A program made the position numbers and the translations under genes. A stretch of 64,000 bases of DNA from Acridotheres tristis (taxonomy: Eukaryota > Chordata > Aves > Passeriformes > Sturnidae): the NCBI GenBank assembly GCA_037013685.1, contig CM072885.1:967501-1031500 (forward strand), read 5' to 3'. Each line of letters starts with the position of its first letter. The first letter of the stretch is position 1. Below are positions 1-12,450 of this stretch, in pieces. The notes below the pieces were generated by a model that had not been told where the DNA came from, made no database searches, and saw only the letters and a list, made by a program, of their open reading frames with translations.

Positions 1-94
1 ATCCTATAATATCCTATAATATCCTACAATATCCTATAATATCCTATAATATCCTACAATATCCTACAATATCCTATAATATCCTACAATATCC
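1..94. repeat. 10-bp tandem repeat ATCCTATAAT
   Basis: Nine full copies of ATCCTA(T/C)AAT at the left edge; the array continues beyond the window. Confidence 0.95.
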
Positions 95-1221
95 ATCACC
101 TTTCATCAATGGCCTGGCTGAGAATCACAAGGGAAGCAGGAGAAAATCCAAGGTTTTCTCCCACCTGAGGGAAGGGGAATATCCCAAATAAAATCCTTCC
201 CATCCCAGCAGGGGCTTGGCAGAAATGTTCCACCTGAGGCACATTCTCCTTTTTCTCCCCATTTTTTTCACTCAGGTGGAAAAGTTCTCCCGGTTTTCTT
301 GGCAGGAATTCCACAGAAGCCTCACCACTGGATCTCGATGACACACTGAAATATTCCCAACAGAGAATTCCCATCTCAGAGCCTTAAATTTTCAATTCCA
401 TAGAAAACCTGCTGGATTTCACACAGGGCTGCAGCCCCAAAGTGCCAACTCCACACCTCAGGGTTTTTTTTTTTTTTTTGGGGAGGAGATCCAAGGGGTT
501 CCATCAGGATTTCTTTCAATTCCTCAGGGATTTAATTCCCATATTGGACAGGATTTTCCCCCAGCTCCAAAAGGCTTTGGGCACATCCAGCTCTTTGTCC
601 TCATTTTCACGGGGACAGGGAAAAATTTCATTTAAATTTAAATTTCTTTTGGCTCTGCTGCAGTTCTCTTGGTTCAGCACGAGCTGCTCTGCCCAAAAAT
701 TCCACCAGGAGCTCACAAAGGGCAGGTGGAAACAAAAATATCCTCAGTGATTTTTCCTGTTCAAATCCAAGAGGAATTTCTGGGAAAAAGCTCCACGTTT
801 GTGGTGCTGATGCTGAGGGACATTTGTCACCAAATTTCTTCTTGTCACTCAGAACCACAACAGGAAATTCTGAAGTTTAATTAGGAAACAGATCCCTAAA
901 AAAACTATTCCAGGTTCCAGTTCCCTGCAATGATGGCCCAGGAAATGTTGAATTCTGGGAGGATTTTCACCCTCACTGCAGCTTCGGGGGTCAGGCTGAA
1001 CACAAAGAGTTTCACTTTGGACTAAACCAAGTCCTGTTTAATAAAAACCAGCTCTCCCAGGCTGATCCTGAGCAGCTCCAGCTCCCTGAGTTCATGTCAG
1101 CTGTAAATTAAAGCTGAATTTTCCACACTCAAACTCAATCCTGGTGTTGCCAAATTCAAAAAATACTCACGAGCTACATCTGAATATTGTCCCTGTTGTG
1201 GCAAAGACCTAAAATTGCTAC

Positions 1222-1440
1222 CAAAAAAATAAAATAAAATAAAATAAAATAAAATAAAATAAAATAACATAACATAAAATAAAATAAAAAATAAAATAAA
1301 ATAAAATAAAATAAAATAACATAAAATAAAATAAAATAAAATAACTAAAATAAAATAAAATAAAATAACATAAAATAAAATAAAATAAAATAAAATAACT
1401 AAAATAAAATAAAATAAAATAAAATCAAATCAAATCAAAT
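1222..1440. repeat. (AAAAT)n microsatellite
   Basis: Pentanucleotide array with occasional AACAT and AACTA interruptions that themselves recur in a higher-order pattern. Confidence 0.95.
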
Positions 1441-1556
1441 CAGTGAGTGAATTTAGGTTCCTGAAAGGGAGAAATACTGGGATGAAAGGTTTGGGAATAA
1501 CCAATAAAATATCAGTAATTCTTCCCTGTGAGAGCAGGGAGACCCTGGCACAAACT

Positions 1557-1697
1557 CCCAGGGCAGCTGTGGCTGGGAATGGATCCCTGGAATGGAAACT
1601 GGGGCTGGGAAAATCTGGGACAGTGGGAGGTGTCCCTGCCACGGGCTGGGGTTGGAACTGGATAATTTTTAAAGCCCCTTCCCACCCAAACCATTCC
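1557..1697 (+). mobile_element. CR1 LINE 3' tail
   Basis: 'ggatccctggaatgg', 'ggaggtgtccctgccacggg' and the terminal 'cccttcccacccaaaccatt'. Confidence 0.75.
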
Positions 1698-2634
1698 CCG
1701 GCTCTGAAAGTGAAAAATAAATTGGATTTCAGCAGCAAAGCCCTGGCAGCAACACAGGGGAAATCTCCCCAAGTGCATCAGCAGAAATGAATTCACCCCT
1801 TTCCTCCAACGAGGTGAATTCCAGATGTGCCCCCAGCCACAGCTGGATGAAACATCTGCCCTCTCCCTTCTCCACCAGGGAAATGTCAAATCTTGGAATA
1901 ACACGGAAAAAAAAACCAGCTGAGAACTCCTGGGACAACTGCAAGGAGCTGCCAGAGAGGGAAGGAACATCTCCACCCTCCAGGCTTCTCCCACCTCCAG
2001 GAATTCTGCAGGGATTGCAGGAGTTGGGAAATGCAGGAATGTGAGAGAGAAATCCGGGATTGTCCAGCCCAAAAACTCAGCACGAGGAACAAGGACAAGA
2101 GCAGGAGGGGCTGGGGAAAAAAAAAAAAAAACAAAACAAACAAAACTCCTCCACAATTGCTGGGGATTGTCTGAGCTCTGCTCCAATTCTGCTCTCACTG
2201 AAATTTCTTCTTCTGGAAGGTGAAAAAAAATCTTTACAAGAAATCCCAGAATTCTTGTGGCCCAAAGGTGCCAGGAATGAAGGGGCAGGTTTGGAGCCAG
2301 GAGACCCCCAGGATGTGGCTGGAGACCCCCCAAACCTGAAGGAACCTGAGGGAAATCTCCTCCCCTGCAGCCAGCTCCTGGTGTTGGATCCCACAGAGAT
2401 CCCAAGGAATTCCCAGCACTGAGGAACCTTCCAGATGTGCAGCCAGGTGTGAGCACAGCCTGGGGCAAGCCCAGGGATGGAGCAGCAAAATTCCCACTCA
2501 TTTCCCCTGGGTCCACAATTCCCAAATTCCCAAATTCCCAGCCACCTTTCCTTGGATTCTGATGTGTATCCGTGCAGAAATCCCCCCAAGAATTCAACCA
2601 CACATCCAGGATTTTTTTGGGAAGAGCATTTTGG

Positions 2635-2666
<32 letters not shown>

Positions 2667-2736
2667 GCACCTTCCAGTCCACCCTGTCCTCTGTGCTCAC
2701 ATTCTCCCTCAGTGTACTTCTCATCAGTCAAATTCA

Positions 2737-2876
2737 CAAAAAAAAAAAAAAACCCAAAAAAACCAAAAAAAACCCCAAAAAAAACACCAAAAAAAACCCC
2801 AAAAAACAAAACAAAACAAAAAAAAACAAACAAAAAACAAACAAAAAAACAAAAAAAAAAAACAGAAAAAAAGCCA
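2737..2876. repeat. A-rich low-complexity tract with CCAAAAAA units
   Basis: Poly-A broken by short C runs, just after a 27-base poly-T (2640-2666). Confidence 0.9.
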
Positions 2877-3528
2877 ACAAGAAATTAATGGATAAAGACA
2901 AATTTTACCATTCCTGATCCCAGGGGTTCATCCTGCAAGGTCCCCTTGTCCCCACAGAGTCAAGCTCACAGCTACAAAACCCTGAAATGTTTTAAAAATC
3001 ATCCCCAAATCCCTCCTTGAGACTTTTGGCCTTGCTGCTTTTTATCTCCTCATCACCTTCACGATGCCAACTGGACCTGGTGCCAAAAAAATAAATTTAA
3101 AAAACAAGCCAGTGGGAAAAGTCGAGGGAAAAAAAAAAAAAAAAAAAAGAAAAAAATCTGGATAGGAACCAGATCTTTATAAATTCAGAAATGAGGAGTC
3201 CTGAGAACCTGAAATCTCAATCCCAGGATTTATGAAGAAGAGAATTTTAAGAGCAGGAAATATTTGGAATATTGAGGTGATGCAATGGGAGTTTCTTTTC
3301 AAATCTCAGCTTGGAGTGACTGCAAGGACAGAGCCAAGGGAATTTTCCAGGTTCCCCATCCTGGAATGTGCCAGGGGTTTTTTTTTTCCTACATCAGGAC
3401 AAAATCCCCATAAATGTGGAGTGTGAGGAGCTGCCCATCAATCAGGGAAAAAAAAGTGGATTTGCCTGTTCCAGGGTCAAATTCCCATTTCCTCATCCTC
3501 AGGCAGGGCTGGATTTCCCCTGCTGCAA

Positions 3529-3757
3529 TAATAAAAATAAGAATAAAAATAAGAATAAAAATAAGAATAAAAATAAGAATAAAAATAAGAATAAAAATAA
3601 ATAAGAATAAATAAGAATAAAAATAAGAAAGAATAAAAATAAGAATAAAAATAAGAATAAAAATAAGAATAAAAATAAAAATAAAAATAAAAATAAAAAT
3701 AAAAATAAAAATAAAAATAAAAATAAAAATAAGAATAAAAATAAAAATAAAAATAAA
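3529..3757. repeat. (AATAAAAATAAG)n microsatellite
   Basis: A 12-bp and 6-bp A/T/G repeat; the minus-strand (FIFI)n open frame across it is an artefact. Confidence 0.95.
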
Positions 3758-4148
3758 TTTGTTAGGATTTGACTTCACACCCAGATCTCCCCCAATCCCA
3801 GATGAACATCATGGCCCACAGATGGGTCTGGCTGTTCACAGCGTTGAGTGGCTTTTTCCTGGCAAATATTTAATTAAAAAAAAAAAAAAAAATCCTTTCA
3901 TTAAGTTTTTTTTTTAAATTATCATTAGTTACAAGCTTGGGAAAATGAGTTTTCCAACTAAAAATATTCAACATAAATGGCCTTGAGCCACAGAGGAGCA
4001 GAAAACTGGAATGAAAAATAAACTTGTGGATTTATCTGGGGGTTAAAAGTGAAGTGAGAGATGGGTTGAGGGTCATGATGAGGAATTAAATCCTTTTTAA
4101 GGATCTTTGTCATTTCCTCTCTCATTCAAACATTTGTCTGCAGGTGAA

Positions 4149-4586
4149 GAACATCACCAGAGAAATCCTCCTGAATTTGTAGGAAAATCAAAGAACTTCA
4201 GAAGAGAAATCCTCCTGAATTTGTAGGAAAATCAAAGGAAATCACCAGAGAAATCCTCCTGAATTTGTAGGAAAATCAAAGAACTTCAGAAGAGAAATTC
4301 TCCTGAATTTGTAGGAAAATCAAAGAACTTCAGAAGAGAAATCCTCCTGAATTTGTAGGAAAATCAAAAAACATCAGAAGAGAAATTCTCCTGAATTTGT
4401 AGGAAAACCAAAGAACATCACCAGAGAAATCCTCCTGAATTTGTAGGAAAATCAAAGAACTTCAGAAGAGAAATCCTCCTGAATTTGTAGGAAAACCAAA
4501 GAATATCAGAAGAGAAATCCTCCTGAATTTGTAGGAAAATCAAAGAACTTCAGAAGAGAAATCCTCCTGAATTTGTAGGAAAACCA
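4149..4586. repeat. 44-bp tandem array, ten copies
   Basis: 'ctgaatttgtaggaaaa' recurs every 44 bp from 4171 to 4567, alternating with 'gaacttcagaagagaaatcc' or 'catcaccagagaaatcc' variants. Very homogeneous, suggesting recent expansion. Confidence 0.95.
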
Positions 4587-5032
4587 ACCACCACACTTAA
4601 ATATATTTTTTAAAATAACAACCAAAAAAACCTCATCCAGCTCTGCCACCTAAGCAGAGAACCTGCCTTTGAGCAAAGAAATCACTGTAACTCATCATTT
4701 ACAAAAGTTGATTTATAAAATGTGATTTATATTACAAAAGTTAATTTATAAAAGGTGATTTAAAAACGACATTAACTCCCAGCCAGCTGCTTTTTTTTTT
4801 TTTTTTTTGTGCCCATTGTGAAGAGCTTTACCCCACGTGTTGTGTGGCAATCCCAGAGCTTTCAATTCTTCTGCACAATTTTTTTTTGCACCATCAAGGA
4901 CCTGCATTTAGTGCAACTGATGCTTATTCATATTTATTTTCTTACAAAGGCAAACATTTCCTGAGTTCCCAGGAGTTTGGGCAGCCCAGGCCAAATTCAG
5001 CTCAGTCCCTCCCAAACTTTGGGAGCTGCTTT

Positions 5033-5036
<4 letters not shown>

Positions 5037-5068
<32 letters not shown>

Positions 5069-5248
5069 TTTAGAAGTCAAAAAAGGTTATGAAGGCCACC
5101 AAAAAAAAACCCAAAAAACCAAAAAACACAAAAAAACCCAAAAACAAACAAACAAAAAAACCCCAAAAAACAAAAAACAAACAAAAAAAACCAAAAACAA
5201 AAAAACAACAAAAAAAAACAAAACAAAAAAAAACCAAACACCAAAAAA
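5037..5248. repeat. A-rich low-complexity tract with CCAAAAAA units
   Basis: A poly-A run (5037-5063) followed after a short spacer by AAAAAACC/AAACAAAC simple sequence. Confidence 0.9.
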
Positions 5249-5621
5249 CTGAATTCTTGGAGTAGCAAGAAGTGGATTTTTAGCACCTGATCTGTTGCAA
5301 ACTTTTTGCAAACTCCAGGCTAAAATGATTCCAATATTTAAATCCATGGGTTTTCCTCATGCCAGGAATTCTCCTGGCCCACAGGGCACCCTCAGAGTTT
5401 CTCCCTTTAAGCCAAGAGCTTTTCTGGCACCAAGCCCAGGTTTGTGATTTGCCAAGGATGTTGTGTGGAACAATTCCTGGCCTTTTATCCTCACATTCCT
5501 GGGGAAAAATCCCAATTTCCTTCCTCTGGATTCTGCCCTCCTGAGAGCTCTGGAGCTGCTGGGAAGGATCCAGAAGGGACCAGAGATGCTCCAAAGGCTC
5601 CTCTCTGCTCTGGAGCCCCCT

Positions 5622-6178
5622 GGAGAAGGGAAAATTCCAGGGAGAGCTTCCAGAACATTCCAGGGAATAAAGGGACTCCAGGAGAGCTGGAGAGGGACTG
5701 GGGACAAGGGACAGAGGGACAGGACACAGGGAATGGGGAAAGGGGAAACTGGGCTGGGATTTTGGGGATTTTGGGAATTCCAGGCTGGGGAAGGACTGGA
5801 ATGGAATTCCTGGAGAAGCTGGAGCTGCCTCATCCCTGGGAATGTCCAAGGCCAGGCTGGAGACCCAGATCCCCTGGGAATTTGGGGGGATTTGAAACTG
5901 AAAAATTGGAGAGAAAAAACCTGGGAATGATGCAGGGAGAGCTTCCAGCACATTCCAGGGAATAAAGGGGCTCCAAGGGAGTGGGGCCAAGGGACAGAGG
6001 GACAGGACACAGGGATGGATGGGATGTTGGGAATGAGGAATTGCTGGCTGGGCTGGGATTGCCAGAGAATCCCTGGAATGGCCAAGGAAGGATTGGAGCA
6101 GCCTGGGATGCTGGGAGGTGTCCCTGGAATGAGCTTTGAGGTCCCTTCCCAGCCAAGGCAGTGCAGGATTGTGGGATT
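5622..6178 (+). mobile_element. CR1 LINE 3' tail fragments (composite)
   Basis: Degenerate CR1 phrases in order: 'gagctggagagggactgg', 'ccaaggccaggctgg', 'ggaggtgtccctgg' and 'gaggtcccttcccagcc'. At least two partial copies head to tail. Confidence 0.75.
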
Positions 6179-6404
6179 CAGGACACTCAGAATCCATTGG
6201 CAGGGATTGGGATGGAAAATGGGGAGAGAAAAGAGAGGAGAAGGGAAGGGAGAGCCTTCATGGTTTGCTGAGATTCCAAGGGAAGGCCCTGGATCCATCC
6301 ATTGCTTGGAGAGGAGATGGATCCAAGCTCAGGGTCTGGAGAGCTGGGAATTGGCAGCCTGGAGAAGGGAAGGATCCAGGGAGAGCTTCCAGAACATTCC
6401 AGGG
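5988..6404 (+). repeat. 417-bp near-identical dispersed repeat, copy 1
   Basis: Aligns without gaps to 53911-54327 with only two differences seen by eye (6035 G/C and 6386 C/T). Contains a CR1-like 3' tail followed by about 180 bp of sequence that is not an obvious CR1. Confidence 0.9.
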
Positions 6405-6632
6405 AATAAAGGGGCTCCAAGGGACAGCACACAAGGAATGGCTCCCACTGCCACAGGGCAGGGCTGGGTGGGATCCTGGGAACTGGGAATTGCTCCCAGA
6501 GAATCTGTGGCTGCCCCTGGATCCCTGGAATGTCCCTGGAAGGTTGGCCAGGCCTGGGACAGGCTGGGATAGGGCCAAGGTGTCCCTGCCCATCACCTTT
6601 AGGGTCCTTTCCAATCCACACCATCCTGGCAG
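6358..6632 (+). mobile_element. CR1 LINE 3' tail
   Basis: 'ggagaagggaaggatccagg', 'cccctggatccctggaatgt', 'caaggtgtccctgccca' and the 3' end 'agggtcctttccaatccaca'. Confidence 0.75.
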
Positions 6633-7675
6633 TCCCTGACTCTCAACTGGCACTTCCCCACAGCTCTGAAAGCCACAAAACTCATTTTAACCCTCTAAAA
6701 CACAGGAAAAAAAAAAAGACAACAAAGCTCTCCTGGAAAGCTCAGAGGACAAAACTCCTCTGCCTTGGTCTCCTGATCCCTGGGACAAGTGAACCTCAGC
6801 ACAGAGGGGGTTTCACTCCTTGCAGGACAACACCAGCTCTGTCTGCTGCCAAAAACACCCTGCAAGGACAGGAATTGTGAATTAATAACTGAACTGCAAC
6901 CTGTGCCTGGCTGCTGAGTTTTTCTTTTATTGCACACAAAAGTTTCCTTGTTGGAAATGCAGCTTTGCTCGGGAGAAAAAAAAACAACAAAAAAACCTTC
7001 CTGGCCATTTCAGTACCAGGTTTTACCTGCCTGAGGGAAGAAATCACACAAGAAAAAGAATTCTTGAAATTATTCCATAGGCATCCTTCCCAATTTCACA
7101 TCAGGATGGCAAATTTCCCCCCCCTTGGTCACCACTTGGACCCCATCAAGAAGAATTTTCCTGGGAACCAAAAGGCACCTTTGGGATGAAAATGGGGATT
7201 TGGGGAGAAGGAAATGCTGCTCTAGCAAAGCCTTGCTTTCTTTGGAGCTCCTGATTTACATCTGGCTGATTTCCACCCATCCCTGTGCCAAAAAAATCAG
7301 AGTAATAAGGGGAAAAGGTAGAAGGAAAAGTCAGCTTTTCCCTGGAGACACTTTGCACACGAGCTGGCTGCAGTGAAGCCAGCACAAACCAAACCAGCAT
7401 TTCCCCCCAAATCTGATTTTCCTTCCCCAGAAGCACCAGGGGAGGATAAAAGTGCATCCCATTCCATGCTGGGTGGAGCAGCACTGCCCTTTTCCTACAG
7501 AAAATCATCAATTCCCTGCCCTCCACAACTCTCTGTGGCTCCCTTCCAAAGTTCCCATTTGAGATAAAAAGAAGGCAGGTCCATATTGGATTTTTTTTTT
7601 TTTTTTATCGGTGGAAAGGAGCTGGGGAAGGGTCTGGAGGTGCAGAGGGAAAGGAGGAAGAAAAGGGGGATCAGA

Positions 7676-7711
7676 GGGGAGGGGGGGGGTGGGGGGGGGG
7701 GGGGGGGGGAT
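7676..7711. repeat. Poly-G tract
   Basis: About 30 guanines with a single T interruption, a G-quadruplex and sequencing-error-prone site. Confidence 0.9.
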
Positions 7712-9879
7712 AGAGACCTTTCCCAACTCAAATGATTCCATGAGCCTGCTATTTTAATTTTTTTTACATTACACACAGAGTGGAACAGATTTGTCTGGAG
7801 CTGTGCTCAGCTTCCACTGGGTGGGTGAATATTGAATTACAGTGGTGGCACCAGGAATTGCCTCCATGAAATCACCACCTCAGGTCCTGGCAGGGACATG
7901 CAGCAGGCAAGGTGAGAAAAAGCTGGCACAGGAATTTTCCAGAAATTCGGATTTGATGGGAGGGAGTTGGAAGGAAGCTCAATAAAGCTGAGTGATGTCC
8001 CCGTGTGTGACCACACAAGATTTCCTCAAATCTCAGCAAAAACCAAACAGGAACCCAACGAGTGCAATTAACACCTAATTAGAAGCTCTCAATGAGTAAA
8101 CTCTAACTGGATCCTACTTCTCTGGGATAACTGGAGAGGCAAAAAAAATCCCCAAAAATTCAGCTGTGATGCCTGAACTTCCCAGGAGAATTGCTGGAGA
8201 GCTGGAAATGCTCAGGAAGGAGAAGAATTCCCCAGTGTGAGCTCAGGGAGAGGCAGGGGGGCCCTGAGGATGGAGCTGGAGTGGTTTTGGTGGCCACACA
8301 TCTGGCCCTGAGCTGATTTAAAATTTCATCACTCCAAGCTCCCAGCCAGACCAGCTGAGTTTCCCTGGGATATTGGTGGAATTGAGTGTTTTGTGTACAA
8401 ATCATCAATTTCTCCAAGCAGCCAGAAACTTCAAGTGTGTTTTCAGAGAAATATCAGAAGGACAAAATACAATCTTTGTCGGTTTTTTTTTTTTTTTTTT
8501 TTCAGCTTCATTTCCTCTTTGGGAGGATTCAAGAAGTGCTGAAACTCTTGTGAAAGAGAAAAAACCACAGGACTGAGCATGACCCCCAAACCCGAGCTAG
8601 ACCTGACACCAAGACCAAGATTAAAGTGGATTTTGGGGGCTGGGCCTCATCACGTGATTTACAAGAATGCTGCAGGTCTGTTAAAAGCAGATTTGCCATA
8701 TTCAAATATTTCTCCAATTTAGTCTTCAAGGGGAAAAAAAAAAAAAATTATTTTAAGATGTGGCCTTTTCCCCTCAAGGGGAGTTTGGGGTTTTGTAGAT
8801 TTTACTGAAATGGGTTTTTTGCTCACAGAAACCTCCACAATCAGATTCAGAATTCAGAAATTGCCTCAAAGCACCTCAGCAAGGGTGACAGGAATCCCCA
8901 AAGGGACAAACATCCCTCTCCCCCTGCTGCAAAACCCTCGGGGTGAGATGTTTGCACTCAAAGCAGAAGCAGGGGAGAGCTGAGCTGCAGCAAGAAAAAA
9001 AAAAAATTAAAAAAAAAATCTAGAATTATGTCAAGGTCTCGATTTTAAATAAGATAAAAGAGTTTCGTGGCAGGAAGGAGAAAGTGTCAAAGGAAATAAA
9101 AAAAGCTTCGAATAAATGAAGTTTAAATTTAGCTTTGGCAGGGAGCAGGTCCAGCTCTGGATCCTCTCTGCTGCCCAGTGCCAGGACCTTTCCCTGCCTC
9201 CAGAAAATGTGAATTAGGCCACAGAGACTGAGGAGGAAGATGCTGATCCTCAGCCCCAACTCCAGCCTAACTCTGCCTTAAGCACGTGTGAAAGCAGGCA
9301 GGCCTGAGGAGTGCTGTAATGAACACTCCGTGCTGGGAGGCTTCAAGAAAAATAAAATAAAAAAAAACCCCAAACTGAACCTTGAGCTGCCAAATCATCA
9401 CCAGGGGGAGGAAACATCTCCAAAATCCTGCTCAGGATCCCCACAGATCCTCCCTGGCCTGCCAGGAGCACAATGCTGGGGGGTTTTTGTTGTCCCAAAC
9501 CATCCCAACACCAAAAAAAAGCAGAATTTTCTCCCCAGTGTGGGGTTGCATTTCCTGATCCCACCCGCAGCAGGATTTGTTTAAACCATGGTTTTCAGAA
9601 GTGAGACAGCACCAACTGTTTGAAATGGCAGCTTGGGCAAGCTGGGCTTGAGCTCTAAACCAGACTGAGAGCTCAGGGGAATGGGGGTGAAAATGAAGCA
9701 GCTCTGTGCTCACAAAGCTGCCTCAGCTTCCATTCATCAAAAATTGCCTTTTGTGCCTAAAATCCCAACTGCCTCTCACCCAGCTCTCTTCTGCTCCAAC
9801 CACGACAGCAACAAGGTCTCCCAAAGGTATTCTGGGGGTGATTTAAAGAAGAGGGAACAACTGGTATCTCCTAAAATCG

Positions 9880-10130
9880 TTAAATTTGGGTGGGAAGGGA
9901 TCTCAAAACCACCCAGTGCCAGCCCTGCCATGGACAGGGACAGCTGCCACTGGCCCAGGGTGCTCCAAGCTCCATCCAGCCTGGTCTGGAATAATTCCAG
10001 ACATCCAGGGGTCCAGGTTTCACCACCCTCCCAGCAATTTCTTCCTAACATTTAATCTAAACTTATCCCTTCCAGCTTTAGGCCATTCCCAGTTGCTTGT
10101 TCCAGAATTCTTTGCTGCCTGTGCCAGAAG
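9880..10130 (-). mobile_element. CR1 LINE 3' tail
   Basis: Reverse orientation: 'gggtgggaagggatctcaaa', 'ccatggacagggacagctgc', 'tccatccagcctggtctgga' and 'atttcttcctaacatttaat'. Confidence 0.8.
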
Positions 10131-11660
10131 CTGCAGCAATTCTTACCTGCTTTAAAAAAGAGCTTTAAAACAAATCTCCAAAGCCACTGGGATTTCTCCA
10201 GAATGGGTTGAAGAAATAAAAGCCAAACTGAATGTGGAAATTAGGCTTGAGATTAATGCAATTCCTTTAACCCAAAGGAGCACACAGGAAAATCCTGGTT
10301 TGGCTTCAGGGGAGATTTCCCACCACCCAATTTGAAGGAACACACAAAGAAGCTCCACCAGCTACAAATGTTTTTGGTTTTTTTTTTTTCAGGGTGGATC
10401 ATTCCTGAGGCCACCTGGGGATTTCTATTCCTTTCTAAACACTATTAAAATGATCTAGAATAAAATATATTTTCAAGAACCAGTGCAGGGAAGGCACAGA
10501 GCAGCTCCCAAGCAGTGGAAAATCAGGATGAACATCAAGCCTGTGCAAGGGGCTTGCACCCAAAATTCTGATTTAAGAGCTGGAAAGGCTCATTTGAAAT
10601 CCCTCTGCAGTTTGCTCAGGGTCAGGGTGACAACAGCTCCCCATGGCCTGCCAGGAACAGAATCCAGAGGGATTTTTCCTTTCCTGCTCCCCAGGCACCT
10701 CTAACACCAAGGAAAACAGAATTATCTCCACAGTGGGGTTGTTTGGCAGAGGTTCTTTTAATCCTACATGGAAATATTCTGGAATTGGGCACCTGAGGGT
10801 GCTGTGCCTTGGACTGATCCCTCCCAAACCCCACAGGATGGGATTTGTTCCCTTCTCTCCCTGCCAGAATTTCCAGAGGGCTCAGATTTGTTTTTCCCTC
10901 CCCCCCTCCTTGGCTTTGTAAAAAGTGTTTTAAAGGAGCAGCTCAGGCAGGATTTACACACAATTTCATTGGGTTTTGAGCACAAATTCCAAACCTGGTG
11001 AAGCTACAAGCACCACAGATTCCCTGTTTTCTCTCACACCAAAGCAGAAAAACCCCAAGTGATTTTAGGAACGAGCACCCTGCTTACAAACAGCTGAAAT
11101 TTATAAAATTTTCCTTTTTTTCCAGGTCACCTGCAACATTAAAAAAAAAAAAACCCACCACAAACCCAAACACCAGGAAACTGCAGCCCAGTGTTGCTGG
11201 AGGAAAAGGTGCAGAAATTCCTGCAGCAATCCAAGGTGTCACTGTCACAGCAATTAAATCAATTATCCTCTGCATCCTCCCAATGGAATGAGGGCAATGG
11301 GTCACTTCCCATAAACACATCCAACATCCCAGGGCTGCTCCCTGATTTTTGTCCATATTTCCATGGCCACATTTAGAAATTTCTTCATTTAATGAAGAAA
11401 TCTTGAGTTTATCACCCAGCTCTGTGCCAAGCCAGGTGGGATTGCACTGGGTGATCAGCTCTGAGAAAATACAAATACACCATTTCCAAGGCTGGGTCAA
11501 GTACAAGTAATTCCCACCTATCCAGCCATTAATTGTTGGAGTGCAATCACAGGCTGCTCTGGGATGGAATGGACTCCCAAATTATCCAGTTCCACCACTG
11601 CAGCTTGCTCCAACCCAATCCTGCTTTAAATGTCAATTAAAAAGACTGACACGGGGCAGT

Positions 11661-11795
11661 TAATCACCAAACGACCTGCAAAAAGTTCATTTCATCACCA
11701 AAACCACCAGCAAAAAGTTCATTTCATCACCAAACCACCGGCAAAAAAGTTGATTTAATCACCAAAACCACGCACAAAAAGTTCATTTATCAGCC
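11661..11795. repeat. ~35-bp tandem repeat, four copies
   Basis: Units of 'atcaccaaaaccacc' plus 'gcaaaaagttcatt', diverging to the right. Confidence 0.85.
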
Positions 11796-12020
11796 TTGGA
11801 CTGAGGAAATCAGGCTGGTCCCCCCATCATCAGCCTTTGCACCAAGAACAAAACTGACCAAAAAAAAAAAAAGCGATTTTAAGTCTCGAGTTTCCGAGGG
11901 GCTTTTGGCCTTTCCCAAGGGATCAACTGCACAGGATTTTCCTGCAGACTGAAGGTCTAAAGACACAATTGTGTTCCCGAGGAAGACAGGAGAGCCACAG
12001 AGGCACGAACAATGATCCCC

Positions 12021-12450
12021 AGAGGAAAAAGGGGGAAGAGGAAAAAAGGGGGAAGAGGAAAAAAGGGGGAGGAGGAAAAAAGGGGGAAGAGGAAAAAAGG
12101 GGGGAAGAGGAAAAAGGGGGGAAGAGGAAAAAAGGGGGGAAGAGGAAAAAGGGGGGAAGAGGAAAAAAAGGGGGAAGAGGAAAAAAAGGGGGAAGAGGAA
12201 AAAAAGGGGGGAAGAGGAAAAAGGGGGGAAGAGGAAAAAAGGGGGAAGAGGAAAAAAGGGGGAAGAGGAAAAAAGGGGGAAGAGGAAAAAAGGGGAAGAG
12301 GAAAAAAGGGGGAAGAGGAAAAAGGGGGAAGAGGAAAAAAGGGGGAAGAGGAAAAAGGGGGGAAGAGGAAAAAGGGGGGAAGAGGAAAAAAAGGGGGAAG
12401 AGGAAAAAAGGGGGAAGAGGAAAAAAGGGGGAGGAGGAAAAGGAGGAGAT
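12021..12450. repeat. Polypurine array GGGGAAGAGGAAAAAA
   Basis: About 25 copies of a 16-18-bp all-purine unit, an uninterrupted purine strand of about 430 bp. Lys/Glu/Gly-rich and Phe/Pro/Ser-rich open frames across it are artefacts. Confidence 0.95.

Noticed and set aside
4149..4586. CRISPR-like regular repeats (44-bp period)
   Set aside because: Tandem copies without unique spacers in a eukaryotic intron; no cas genes and no bacterial context.
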